DNA of 46,728 bases from contig CALGLU010000120.1 in the NCBI GenBank assembly GCA_937959275.1, forward strand, positions 1 to 46,728. Reading direction: 5' to 3'. Source of the DNA: an uncultured Saprospiraceae bacterium (lineage in GTDB: Bacteria > Bacteroidota > Bacteroidia > Chitinophagales > Saprospiraceae). Positions 15,293 to 23,986 of the stretch are shown here, in pieces (positions within the stretch are counted from its first letter, which is position 1; every line of letters begins with the position of its first letter). The translations under genes and the position numbers were made by a program. Below the pieces are notes generated by a model. It was not told the origin of the DNA. It worked only from the letters and a program-made list of their open reading frames with translations, and searched no databases.

Positions 15293-17095
15293 ATGATGAA
15301 ACCTACAGATACGTCAAATCCAGAATACTTTCATAAGGTAGTCGATTGCCAACACGCATGCCCTGCTCACACGCCAGTTCCCGAATACATCCGATTAATA
15401 GCCGCTCAAAAATACACAGAAGCTTATATGGTCAATTGGGAATCAAATGTTTTCCCAGGGATCCTTGGTCGCACTTGTGATCGCCCTTGTGAGCCAGCAT
15501 GTCGCAGAGGAAGAGTAGATGAGGAACCTGTCGCAATATGCAGGCTTAAGCGTGTTGCTGCCGACCATAAAGGAGAGGTTAAGCACTTGATGCCTCAAGC
15601 GCCTTTTCCGCAGAATGGGAAAAAGATAGCTCTTATAGGAGGAGGCCCCGCTTCACTCACAGTCGCCAGAGATTTAGCTCCACTTGGTTACGAATTACAT
15701 CTATACGATGAGTGGCATAAAGGTGGTGGTATGATGCGGACTCAAATCCCGGCGTTTCGATTACCCGAAGAGGTTCTAGATGAGGAAGTGAATTATGTCA
15801 TTGATATGGGCATCCACACTCATTTCAACACCTTTGTCGACAGTATGAAGGAAATACTTGATCAAGATTATGATGCTGTATTTGTAGGAACAGGTGCCCC
15901 TAGAGGCCGTAATTTGGAATTACCTGGCCGAGAAGAAGCAGATAAAAATATTCACATTGGTATTGAGTTTCTAGCGGATATTGCCTTTGATCATCGCTCT
16001 ACTATTGGTAAGAATGTGATCATATTGGGTGGTGGAAATACCGCTATGGATTGTTGCAGGACGTCTAGACGGATTGGTGGTGATAATGTAAAAGTGATCG
16101 TTCGGAGTCCATTCAAAGATATGAAGGCATCGCCATGGGAAATCAAGGATGCACAAATGGAAGACATTCCCATTATGAACAATATGCCTCCCAAAGAATT
16201 TGTCGTTGAGGACGGTAAATTAAAAGGAATTGTGTTCGGCAAGGTTAGAGCAGAATATAATGAAGAGGGTAGACGGAAGTTAATTCCTACGGGTGAGCCA
16301 GATGAATTTATTCCGGCAGATGATGTGATCATTGCGATTGGTCAGGATAATGCCTTTCCTTGGATTGAGAGAGATTTAGGGATTGAGTTTGGTAAATGGG
16401 ATATTCCAGTATTAGATAAGGTGACATTCCAATCCACAAATCCAAAAGTCTTTTTTGGTGGAGATGCTGCCTTTGGTCCAGAGAATATTATTACTGCGGC
16501 AGCTCATGGTCATCAGGCGGCAATTTCCATTCACCTATTTTTGGAAGGAAAGGATTTAGTCAGTGATAGACCACCGCCAACCACTAATCTCATTCGACAG
16601 AAGATGGGCATTCATGAGTGGATGTACGATAGTCCTGTGGTAGAGGATTTGAGGTATGCTGTACCCCATGAGCAAAAGACCTTAACGCTGTCGAATCGAA
16701 AGATAGAAGTGGAACTTGGTTTTCCAGAAATTGTTGGATTTAAAGAGGCACAAAGATGTCTGAATTGTGATGTCCAAACTGTCTTTTCAGAAGAGGCTTG
16801 TATCGAATGTGATGCCTGCATGGATGTCTGTCCAACCTCATGTATCACCTTTACACAAAATGGTGAAGAAGAAGATTTACGAACCAGATTAATAGCACCT
16901 GCTCTCAATCTGGAACAAGATTTATATATATCAGATAAGCTGTCGACAGGGCGGATCATGGTCAAAGATGAAGATGTCTGTCTACACTGCGGCCTGTGTG
17001 CAGAACGATGCCCGACAGCAGCCTGGGATATGCAGAAGTATTTATATGAAGTCACAAAAACCTATAGCATGCCCGAACCCGTGGAAGCTATATAA
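15293..17095 (+). CDS. NAD(P)H-linked flavoprotein with built-in ferredoxin, GltD/NfnB-like, partner of KorAB
   Basis: A 600-aa protein. The N-terminal iron-sulfur domain of the glutamate-synthase small-subunit family has C19, C23, C62, C66, C70 and C83 (CDRPCEPACRRG). An FAD dinucleotide fold starts at IALIGGGPAS (about 112-121) and an NADP-type fold at ILGGGNTAMD (about 245-255). GGDAAFGPENIITAAAHG completes the FAD site. The C-terminal 100 residues add two [4Fe-4S] motifs: CIECDACMDVCP (about 502) and CLHCGLCAERCP (about 562). It is therefore GltD plus a 2[4Fe-4S] ferredoxin. It heads an operon with korA (15 nt on) and korB, so glutamate synthesis is unlikely; moving electrons between NAD(P)H and the 2-oxoacid oxidoreductase is more plausible. 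The start is ATG 15293 or 15296. Confidence 0.88.
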   Translation: MMKPTDTSNPEYFHKVVDCQHACPAHTPVPEYIRLIAAQKYTEAYMVNWESNVFPGILGRTCDRPCEPACRRGRVDEEPVAICRLKRVAADHKGEVKHLMPQAPFPQNGKKIALIGGGPASLTVARDLAPLGYELHLYDEWHKGGGMMRTQIPAFRLPEEVLDEEVNYVIDMGIHTHFNTFVDSMKEILDQDYDAVFVGTGAPRGRNLELPGREEADKNIHIGIEFLADIAFDHRSTIGKNVIILGGGNTAMDCCRTSRRIGGDNVKVIVRSPFKDMKASPWEIKDAQMEDIPIMNNMPPKEFVVEDGKLKGIVFGKVRAEYNEEGRRKLIPTGEPDEFIPADDVIIAIGQDNAFPWIERDLGIEFGKWDIPVLDKVTFQSTNPKVFFGGDAAFGPENIITAAAHGHQAAISIHLFLEGKDLVSDRPPPTTNLIRQKMGIHEWMYDSPVVEDLRYAVPHEQKTLTLSNRKIEVELGFPEIVGFKEAQRCLNCDVQTVFSEEACIECDACMDVCPTSCITFTQNGEEEDLRTRLIAPALNLEQDLYISDKLSTGRIMVKDEDVCLHCGLCAERCPTAAWDMQKYLYEVTKTYSMPEPVEAI

Positions 17096-17110
17096 AAATG
17101 AGATGTTGAT

Positions 17111-18937
17111 ATGTCAGTGATTGTAAATGATATGGTCATTCGCTTTGCGAATGTCAATGGTACTGGATCGGCGAGTGCCAATAATATGTTTTCCAAAGCC
17201 ATTTTTAGAATGGGGATTCCAGTATCGCCCAAAAATATATTCCCCTCCAACATACAAGGATTACCCACTTGGTACGAAGTGCGCATCAATGAAAAAGGGT
17301 ATTTGGGTCGACGAGCTGGAATTGATGTCTTAGTGGGTGTCAATCCACAAAGTTTTGACCAAGATATGTTGTCTGTAAAACCGGGTGGCTATTTTGTCTA
17401 TGACAGTACGAAGCCGCTTTATGAGGACGCCATGCGCGATGACATCCAATATATTGGCATTCCGATGATGCAGATTAGCATGGGCTTTTTTGATGTGGCA
17501 AGGCTGCAGCAGCTGTTTAAAAATATTATTTATGTTGGTGCATTGGCGGCATTGCTCGATATTGAAATGGGTGTCATTAAGCAGATCATAGAAGAGCAAT
17601 TTGGCAAAAAACCAAAGCTAGTGCCGCCCAATTTTAAGGCGCTAGAAGCAGGATTTAATTATGCTAAAGAGCACGTTGAGTGTCCATTAAATGTAAGAGT
17701 AAAGAGATCTGATAATATTGGCGATCGAATTTTATTAGAGGGCAATGAAGCGACAGCTCTAGGCGCAGTTTATGCAGGCGCCACTGTCGCAGGTTGGTAC
17801 CCCATCACACCGTCGACTTCGATTGTCAAGGCTTTTGAAACTCACGTTAAAAAATTACGTATTGATCCAGAAACGGGTAAAAAGAATTATGCGATTGTGC
17901 AGGCTGAAGATGAATTAGCAGCTATGGGGATGGTCATCGGCGCGACCTGGAATGGTGCACGAGCCTTCACTGCGACGAGCGGTCCTGGTGTGTCGTTGAT
18001 GAGTGAATTTATAGGGCTTGCTTATTTCGCAGAAATACCTGTCGTGCTTGTCAATGTACAAAGAGGCGGGCCATCTACAGGCATGCCAACTCGCACACAA
18101 CAACCAGATTTGATTTCTACAGCATACGCCTCACATGGAGATACAAAGCACATCTTATTATTTCCCAGCACGCCAAAAGAGTGTTTTGAGATGATGGCAG
18201 ATTGTTTTGATCTGGCAGATCGATTTCAGACACCTGTTATTATGGTTTCGGATTTAGATTTGGGCATGAATATTCATTTGACAGATCCATTAGAGTGGGA
18301 TGATGCGAGAGAATATGATCGAGGAAAAGTATATGATGCCGAAGCACTGGATAAAATTGAGCGATTTGGCCGTTACTTAGATTTAGATGATGATGGAGTT
18401 TGCTACCGTACTATACCGGGCACACATCCTACAAAAGGATCTTTTTTTACAAGAGGTACATCAAGGGATGAATATGCTAAATACACAGAAAGTGGCGAAG
18501 TGTATGTCAGGGTAGTGAATCGCATTTTAAAAAAATGGGAGACGGCTAAGCAGTACGTACCGGCTCCAGAGTTATATCAATCAGAGTATTCATCGAGGCG
18601 AGGTATCATCTTTTTTGGCACAACGACCTATGCCGCTTTAGAGGCGATGGACTTATTTAAAGAAGATGGGGTTGAGTTGGACGCAATGAGGATAAGAGCT
18701 TTACCTTTCAATGAAACAGTTGAGGATTTTATTGAGAAGCATGATGAGATATTTGTAATTGAGCAAAATCGAGATGCACAATTCAGATCAATATTGATCA
18801 ATGAATTAGATACGAATCCAGCAAAATTAATTCGCATTTTGAATTTTGATGGGATGCCGATTACAGCGCAGACGATTATGGAGTTGATAATGGCGAATGT
18901 AGAATCAGGGATGAAGCATGCTTCGTCCGTACAATAG
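17111..18937 (+). CDS. korA: 2-oxoacid:acceptor oxidoreductase, fused gamma-alpha subunit
   Basis: A 608-aa protein. The N-terminal gamma domain (1-190) has FANVNGTGSASANNMF and the characteristic gamma-fold core. The alpha domain follows, with GNEATALGAVYAGATV, YPITPST (about 230-236), AEDELAAMGMVIGATWNGA and TSGPGVSLMSEF. This gamma-alpha fusion is typical of 2-oxoglutarate:ferredoxin oxidoreductase in Bacteroidota and other aerobes. It works with KorB (TPP) to oxidatively decarboxylate a 2-oxoacid, probably 2-oxoglutarate, to acyl-CoA. The last residues (GMKHASSVQ) are encoded by an imperfect palindrome related to the one in the following spacer, so the C-terminus may have been created or replaced by repeat insertion. 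Confidence 0.9.
   Translation: MSVIVNDMVIRFANVNGTGSASANNMFSKAIFRMGIPVSPKNIFPSNIQGLPTWYEVRINEKGYLGRRAGIDVLVGVNPQSFDQDMLSVKPGGYFVYDSTKPLYEDAMRDDIQYIGIPMMQISMGFFDVARLQQLFKNIIYVGALAALLDIEMGVIKQIIEEQFGKKPKLVPPNFKALEAGFNYAKEHVECPLNVRVKRSDNIGDRILLEGNEATALGAVYAGATVAGWYPITPSTSIVKAFETHVKKLRIDPETGKKNYAIVQAEDELAAMGMVIGATWNGARAFTATSGPGVSLMSEFIGLAYFAEIPVVLVNVQRGGPSTGMPTRTQQPDLISTAYASHGDTKHILLFPSTPKECFEMMADCFDLADRFQTPVIMVSDLDLGMNIHLTDPLEWDDAREYDRGKVYDAEALDKIERFGRYLDLDDDGVCYRTIPGTHPTKGSFFTRGTSRDEYAKYTESGEVYVRVVNRILKKWETAKQYVPAPELYQSEYSSRRGIIFFGTTTYAALEAMDLFKEDGVELDAMRIRALPFNETVEDFIEKHDEIFVIEQNRDAQFRSILINELDTNPAKLIRILNFDGMPITAQTIMELIMANVESGMKHASSVQ
18909..18928. repeat. Imperfect palindrome at the 3' end of korA
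   Basis: A 20-nt palindrome centred on GCATGC, with one pair of asymmetric positions, inside the last codons of korA. It shares the core AAGCATGCTT with the perfect palindrome 49 nt further on. Confidence 0.75.
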
Positions 18938-18955
18938 ATAGTGGATAGAATACGT

Positions 18956-18979
18956 AGGGACAAAGCATGCTTTGTCCCT
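18956..18979. repeat. 24-nt perfect palindrome in the korA-korB spacer
   Basis: A perfect 12+12 palindrome centred on GCATGC (centre 18967/18968), arms beginning AGGGAC. It is followed within 8 nt by ACAATA and an A-run; the copy inside korA is also followed by ACAATA, so the repeat unit extends beyond the palindrome. As RNA it forms a stable hairpin between two cotranscribed genes, with no T tract, and so is more likely a repeat or processing/stability hairpin than a terminator. Confidence 0.85.
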
Positions 18980-19002
18980 TCATACAATAAAAAAAAGTAT
19001 AG

Positions 19003-20055
19003 ATGACATATGTAAGACCGACATTTAGACACCCTGAGTTGCCTAAGAATAAAATCGGGTATGCGAAGGCGGATTATGAGGGAGCGATTTCGACTTTGTG
19101 TGCGGGGTGTGGGCATGACTCGATTAGTGGTGCAATTGTGCAGGCGTGCTATGAGATGTCTGTAGAGCCGCATAAGCTGGCCAAAATTTCAGGTATCGGA
19201 TGTTCGTCAAAAACACCGACATACTTTTTGAGTAATTCGCACGGTTTTAATTCGGTGCATGGGCGGATGCCCTCTGTAACAACTGGTGCTAATATGGCGA
19301 ATCGGGATTTGATTTATTTGGGTGTGTCAGGTGATGGGGATACGGCATCGATTGGTATGGGACAGTTTGTCCATGCGATTCGACGTAATTTGAATATGGT
19401 ATATATCGTCATGAATAACGGATGTTATGGTTTGACGAAGGGGCAGGATTCGGCGACGGCAGATTTTGGGTCCGTGAGTAAGCCAGGGTCTGTTAATCAA
19501 TTTGAAGCGATAGATTTGGCAGGTATGGCTTTGGAGTTGAATGCGACGTTTGTAGCACGAAGTTTTTCTGGGGATAAGACACAGCTCGTACCACTTATCA
19601 AAGCTGCTATGTCGCATCAGGGCTTTGCCTTTATAGATGTCATCTCTCCTTGTGTGACGTTTAATAATAATAAAGGATCAACGAAATCATATGACTTTGT
19701 ACGTGATCATATAGAGATGACGTCTGAGTTTGATTTTGTGCCAGAGCAATCTCAAATCAATGTCGAGTATGAAGAAGGCAAGTCAGCCAGTGTTCCTTTA
19801 CATGATGGTTCCGTTATTGAATTGCGCAAGCTGTCACCAGAGTGGAATCCTACAGACCGCTTCTCCTCATTTACGCGATTGAAAAAAGCAAAATTGAAAG
19901 GTGAAATTCTAACTGGTTTATTGTATATCGATCCGGAGAGTACGGAGTTACATGATTTAATGGGCACGACAGATGTTCCCTTGAATACTCTAACTCAGGA
20001 TGTCTTGTGTCCTGGTAATGAGCAGTTGCAAAAAATAAACGCTGGGTTTAGGTAA
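19003..20055 (+). CDS. korB: 2-oxoacid:acceptor oxidoreductase, TPP-binding beta subunit
   Basis: A 350-aa protein. It has CAGCGH (C33, C36), the thiamine-diphosphate site GDGDTASIGMGQF (110-122), and NNGCYGLTKGQ (from 138), which coordinates Mg-TPP. C33 and C36, with a further Cys around C67, fit a [4Fe-4S]-bearing KorB. C-terminal region (LSPEWNPTDR; LLYIDPE) is family-typical. It is separated from korA by 65 nt that contain the perfect palindrome. Together with KorA and the flavoprotein at 15293 it forms a complete oxidoreductase set. The start ATGACATATG at 19003 agrees with the usual beta-subunit N-terminus. Confidence 0.9.
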   Translation: MTYVRPTFRHPELPKNKIGYAKADYEGAISTLCAGCGHDSISGAIVQACYEMSVEPHKLAKISGIGCSSKTPTYFLSNSHGFNSVHGRMPSVTTGANMANRDLIYLGVSGDGDTASIGMGQFVHAIRRNLNMVYIVMNNGCYGLTKGQDSATADFGSVSKPGSVNQFEAIDLAGMALELNATFVARSFSGDKTQLVPLIKAAMSHQGFAFIDVISPCVTFNNNKGSTKSYDFVRDHIEMTSEFDFVPEQSQINVEYEEGKSASVPLHDGSVIELRKLSPEWNPTDRFSSFTRLKKAKLKGEILTGLLYIDPESTELHDLMGTTDVPLNTLTQDVLCPGNEQLQKINAGFR

Positions 20056-20062
20056 TGCTAGC

Positions 20063-20093
20063 AGATCTAACAGGTTTTTGGATCAGTCAGATC
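20063..20093 (+). repeat. Degenerate copy of the RAYT-region palindrome
   Basis: The left arm AGATCTAACAGGTTT is identical to that of the element at 33435; the right arm is decayed (GATCAGTCAGATC instead of AAACCTGTCAGATC). It lies between the convergent korB and hydrolase-OsmC genes. Confidence 0.6.
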
Positions 20094-20097
20094 GTAA

Positions 20098-21303
20098 TCA
20101 CTTCAGCTCCGTTCGGAATTGAATCTGTCCAGCTAATGTTCTGTGTACGGGGCATCTATCTGCAATCTCAAGCAATCTGTTTCTTTGGGTGTCATCTAAA
20201 TCGCCTTTGATTTCAATGATGCGTGACAAAGTATCAATCTTGGATTTTTCATCTTCACATTTTTCACAATCAAGCGCATGTTCTTTACCATGACTTAAGT
20301 GGACTTTGATGTCTTTCAAGTCCCATTTTTTTCGATTAGAATACATGCGAAGTGTCATTGCAGTACATGTGCCTAATGAGGCGAGGAGCAAATCATATGG
20401 AGTCGGACCTAAATCTTCTCCACCGACGGATTTTGGTTCATCTGCCAGAAACGTATGTTTACCATTGCTTACTACGGTTGTGAAGCCTGTATCTCCAAGC
20501 TGGACAACGACCTGTTGGTTAGTGTCAAGTGATATTTCCTCTTCGTTTTCAAGATATCGTTTTGCCCATGATGAGATGACAGAGCCAGTATATTGAGAGT
20601 CAGCCTTACTAGAAAGCAAATGATCAGCACCATCAAGAGATATAAAACTTTTAGGGTGAAAAGCTGCTCCATAGAGTTGTGAAGCATTTTCAATACCAAC
20701 AGTTGTGTCATGTGGTGAATGCAAAATGAGGATTGGCTTCTTTAGTTTTCGTAATGAATCTGTTAAATTTTGTTCTGAGATGTCATCCAAAAACTGCTTT
20801 TTTATTTTGAAAGGACGACCTCCTATATTGACCATGGCTTGTTCGTTTTTTTCAATTTCGTCTAAGCTTCGACTAAATAAATGAGAAACATGTACGGGAG
20901 AAGCAGGTGCTCCAATAGTTGCAAGCGCTTGGACAGATTCAATTTGACTAGCTGCAAAAATAACTGCAGCGCCACCTAAGGAATGACCAATTAACAACGA
21001 CGGCGCTTTGTGATTTTGTTCTAAATAATTAGCAGCAGATACAAGATCAGATACATTAGAAGAAAAATTCGTATTGGCAAAATCACCCTCACTTTCACCG
21101 AGGCCTGTAAAGTCAAATCTTAATACTGCTATCCCTTCTCGATTCAGTGCTTTTGAAATATTTCTAATCGCTGACAGGTTTTTGTTACAGGTGAAGCAAT
21201 GCGCGAATAAAGCAAATGATAGTGGCTTTTGACCTGTAGGAAATTCTATCCTAGCCGATAATAGTTGACCTTCTTTGTTTTTAAATGATATCTTTTTTGC
21301 CAT
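20098..21303 (-). CDS. Bifunctional alpha/beta hydrolase - OsmC family protein
   Basis: A 401-aa fusion. Residues 1-250 are an alpha/beta hydrolase with nucleophile elbow GHSLGGAA (S108), FDFTGLGESEGDF and the late LHSPHDTTV (Asp) and GADHLL (His). Residues 260-401 are an OsmC/Ohr-like domain with LGTCTAMTLRMYSNRK (C313) and CPVHRTL (C384), the two redox cysteines that reduce organic hydroperoxides through a thiol. The fusion is a known architecture. A plausible role is releasing and detoxifying oxidised or esterified substrates in the cytoplasm; no signal peptide. It converges on korB with 42 nt between. Confidence 0.9.
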   Translation of the reverse strand: MAKKISFKNKEGQLLSARIEFPTGQKPLSFALFAHCFTCNKNLSAIRNISKALNREGIAVLRFDFTGLGESEGDFANTNFSSNVSDLVSAANYLEQNHKAPSLLIGHSLGGAAVIFAASQIESVQALATIGAPASPVHVSHLFSRSLDEIEKNEQAMVNIGGRPFKIKKQFLDDISEQNLTDSLRKLKKPILILHSPHDTTVGIENASQLYGAAFHPKSFISLDGADHLLSSKADSQYTGSVISSWAKRYLENEEEISLDTNQQVVVQLGDTGFTTVVSNGKHTFLADEPKSVGGEDLGPTPYDLLLASLGTCTAMTLRMYSNRKKWDLKDIKVHLSHGKEHALDCEKCEDEKSKIDTLSRIIEIKGDLDDTQRNRLLEIADRCPVHRTLAGQIQFRTELK

Positions 21304-21625
21304 AATTTATTCTTGGATAAATGTTCTATATCTTTTTTACCTACTAAGAAATGTTATCTCAAATCAAGTGGTTAGAAAACGACTTGTACAGAGATAAAAA
21401 GTTAACAGGATACAAAGTACAGTTTAAAGTTCTTTCAACGATCAAAAGTGAATTAAGATCTCATTGAATGGATTTATTAATGCCTAAACGTTTATCTAAG
21501 CTATATTTTGTCATGCGGGTGACAGGATAGATGAGTTTGTGTTTTAGTATAATCGAAGTATTGCTATCAAATTTGTTTCTGAAATTGAATGTCGAAATTT
21601 TAGCTAGCTGAGATGATTGAATTAA
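21304..21625 (-). other. Intergenic region, nothing recognisable
   Basis: 322 nt between two minus-strand genes. I see no ORF, clear TAnnTTTG element, palindrome or terminator in it. Confidence 0.5.
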
Positions 21626-22759
21626 TTATAGACATCCACTAATGTGAGCATGAAATTCTGCATTAGGCATGACTTCAAAACCTGAGTTTAAATCAATATT
21701 ATATCCTGTTGAATATTCAACGCTACTCGAACTAGCTATAAGTCCACTGGATGTGATAGACATATTAGACTTATAAAAACCAGCTGGAATTGGGTTGCCA
21801 TTAACGATTACTGAATTTTCGCAGTCTGGATTAGAAGCAATTGGTGTAATCCCCAAGTGATATAGGACTCCGTATTCTCCAATGACACAAATTTCTTGAT
21901 TGACAAAAGCAATACCTTCTAGTTCAGAGGAGTCATCGATTATCGGCTCTAAATCTTTTTGGCTAAGTATTGAGCCGCAAGGATCAAATTCAATCATCAT
22001 TCTATCATAAAGACCTGAATCTACATGAGTTGGCCCCTGTTTGGCAACTAGCGTAATAATGTTTCCGTTTGGCAAAATATCCATACCATGTATTGCATAT
22101 GTATTAAGTTCTGAAATGTCAGATAAGTCAATGATCTGAGTCGGCAGAATAGCCTGTCCATTTATATTATTGGGAACAATAAAGGAATAGATAGATTGAC
22201 TATTCTTTTCTGTTGAAAAGTACATGGTGTTCAGATTAGCGTCATAGGCAAGGCCTTCAATGCCATCATTGCCACCACAAAAGGGTTCTGTAAAACTGAT
22301 ACCTGAAAATTTAAGGTAAGCATTAGTCGGAAAACTTAGACTTGTTTGGGTAGTTGACAGCGTCACAAAGGTAATATGACGTTCTCTTTCTTCGGCAATG
22401 GCATAGCGATATGTATTTGCTTCTACATGACCCATATAGGTGATCCCTTCGATATCTCCAAATTGATTTGTTTTACAATTATTACCACTCCAATCATTTA
22501 CAGATATAGCTTGCCATATTCCATTCGTTTTTCGTCTGGCTAGTTTGCCATCATCAGAGACGACATATAGTTCTTCAGAAGCATCGTTGTATGTAAGGCC
22601 TGATATTTCATCGATAATGTTGGTAGCGACAGATTCCTGATGGCTAAGGATAGTATATTCTTGGAGATTATTGTCTGTGCTATTACATTGCGAATAGGAA
22701 TAGTTAGCGAGGAATCCGATACATAAAACAAATAGAAATTTTACAGGAGTCGTTGGCAT
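21626..22759 (-). CDS. Secreted SdiA-regulated-type beta-propeller protein with 3-coathanger stack domain
   Basis: A 377-aa protein. Sec signal (cleaved after NYSYS, before Q). Residues 25-325 contain recurrent propeller strands: EISGLTYNDASEELYVVSD, GDIEGITYMG, GIEGLAYDANLNTMYFSTE, ELEGIAFVNQEICVIGE. This I/EGLAY...LY pattern is that of SdiA-regulated and esterase-like phytase propellers. Calcium-dependent phytase is not excluded. Residues 330-377 are a 3-coathanger stack domain (SSVEYSTGYNIDLNSGFEV; AEFHAHISGC) like those ending the two big proteins at 34.8-40.8 kb. No T9SS domain follows, so it stops at the coathanger. It is probably periplasmic or surface exposed. The substrate is unknown. 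Confidence 0.72.
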   Translation of the reverse strand: MPTTPVKFLFVLCIGFLANYSYSQCNSTDNNLQEYTILSHQESVATNIIDEISGLTYNDASEELYVVSDDGKLARRKTNGIWQAISVNDWSGNNCKTNQFGDIEGITYMGHVEANTYRYAIAEERERHITFVTLSTTQTSLSFPTNAYLKFSGISFTEPFCGGNDGIEGLAYDANLNTMYFSTEKNSQSIYSFIVPNNINGQAILPTQIIDLSDISELNTYAIHGMDILPNGNIITLVAKQGPTHVDSGLYDRMMIEFDPCGSILSQKDLEPIIDDSSELEGIAFVNQEICVIGEYGVLYHLGITPIASNPDCENSVIVNGNPIPAGFYKSNMSITSSGLIASSSSVEYSTGYNIDLNSGFEVMPNAEFHAHISGCL

Positions 22760-22996
22760 TTATTCTGATATTTAATTAGAAAGAATTATTGACGACTCTC
22801 AAATTTTGATACCAAGAATGCGATATAATGTCGTTTTAAGACAAAACAAAAATAGATGACTGTATGATGCTGCATAGACTACACAGTAGTTGCATATAGC
22901 CTACAAAAGCACAACAAATCATTGTGGATTACCTTTTCTGTTGCCTCCTTGATAGTCGAATATTAAATGCATTCTTATTTCTGCAGAAATTGTAAA

Positions 22997-23869
22997 TTAT
23001 TCCCACCAAGGATAAAAGTTTGGCATCTCAGATGCTTTTTGGGTGAATTGTGGGTCTCTTTTTTCTAAAAATGACGCAACGCCTTCTTTACCATCTTGTA
23101 AGCTTTGGTAGTAAATGGCAAGGGAGTCGACTTTGTGTGCTTCTAAAGGGTGCAATTGTGTAGCATTTCTATACATCATCTGTCGTGTTAATGCAATCGC
23201 TACTGGACTGTGCTTCACGATTTTACGAGCGATGATGTAGGCTTGCTCTAATAACTCTTCAGCTGGATATATGGCTTTAATATAACCAGCAGCAAGTGCA
23301 GTTTCTGGCTTTATAATTTCGCCAGTATAACACCATTCGAGTGCCGTCGAAATGCCGACGATCTTAGGTAGGAACCAACTCGAACAAGCTTCTGGTGTGA
23401 TACCTATTTTATTAAATACAAATCCAATCCGTGCATATTCTGAGGCTAGTCTGATATCCATCGCACAGGTCATCGTAGCGCCAATCCCAACTGCGGCCCC
23501 ATTAATCGCAGCAATCACAGGTTTTTTGCAATCGTATATCGCCAATGTGACTCTTCCTCCAGTATCTCTAACTCCTTTTATTAGCTCAGGATCATTGAGT
23601 TTGGTATCCATGTCCTCCATTGTTGGATGCAGCGTTTCATTCAGTCCAAAGACATTACCTGCTTTGTTCAAATCCATACCAGCACAAAATGCTCTACCTT
23701 CTCCCGTGACAACGATGACTCGTATATCGTCATCATCATTTGCATTTTCAAAAAGATGTACGAGTTCATTAGCCATCTCAATTGTAAAGGCATTGAGGGC
23801 ATCTGGTCGATTCAAAGTAAGAGTTAATATATGATTTTCAATGGTGGTTTTTATTGTGCTATACTTCAT
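22997..23869 (-). CDS. Enoyl-CoA hydratase/isomerase family protein (crotonase)
   Basis: A 290-aa protein with LTLNRPDALNAF near the N-terminus, oxyanion-hole segment GRAFCAGMDL (58-67), INGAAVGIG (122-130) and the catalytic-region Glu in GITPEAC (E160). The C-terminus (FLEKRDPQFTQKASEMP) is typical. Its catalytic position pattern favours an enoyl-CoA hydratase over an isomerase, but crotonase activities are hard to tell apart by eye. I use ATG 23869: the frame extends 13 codons to a TTG with no family resemblance. It is divergent from the alpha/beta hydrolase gene, with 117 nt between starts. Likely fatty-acid or branched-chain acyl-CoA degradation. Confidence 0.9.
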   Translation of the reverse strand: MKYSTIKTTIENHILTLTLNRPDALNAFTIEMANELVHLFENANDDDDIRVIVVTGEGRAFCAGMDLNKAGNVFGLNETLHPTMEDMDTKLNDPELIKGVRDTGGRVTLAIYDCKKPVIAAINGAAVGIGATMTCAMDIRLASEYARIGFVFNKIGITPEACSSWFLPKIVGISTALEWCYTGEIIKPETALAAGYIKAIYPAEELLEQAYIIARKIVKHSPVAIALTRQMMYRNATQLHPLEAHKVDSLAIYYQSLQDGKEGVASFLEKRDPQFTQKASEMPNFYPWWE

Positions 23870-23986
23870 GGCCACAATGTAAGACTTGTTCTTAATTTTG
23901 GCTATCAATTTACCAGATCTTATAGGTAACTTTCAGTTGCTAATTCTATTTTTACTATACTGCATGATATTATCAACCTCTCTGCG

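Noticed and set aside
15991-17343. Long minus-strand frames opposite the flavoprotein and korA genes
   Set aside because: Shadows of well-supported coding genes on the other strand.
20452-20475. ATGTTTACC inside the hydrolase-OsmC gene
   Set aside because: Lies in coding sequence, first base differs, and no ATA at the 18-nt spacing.
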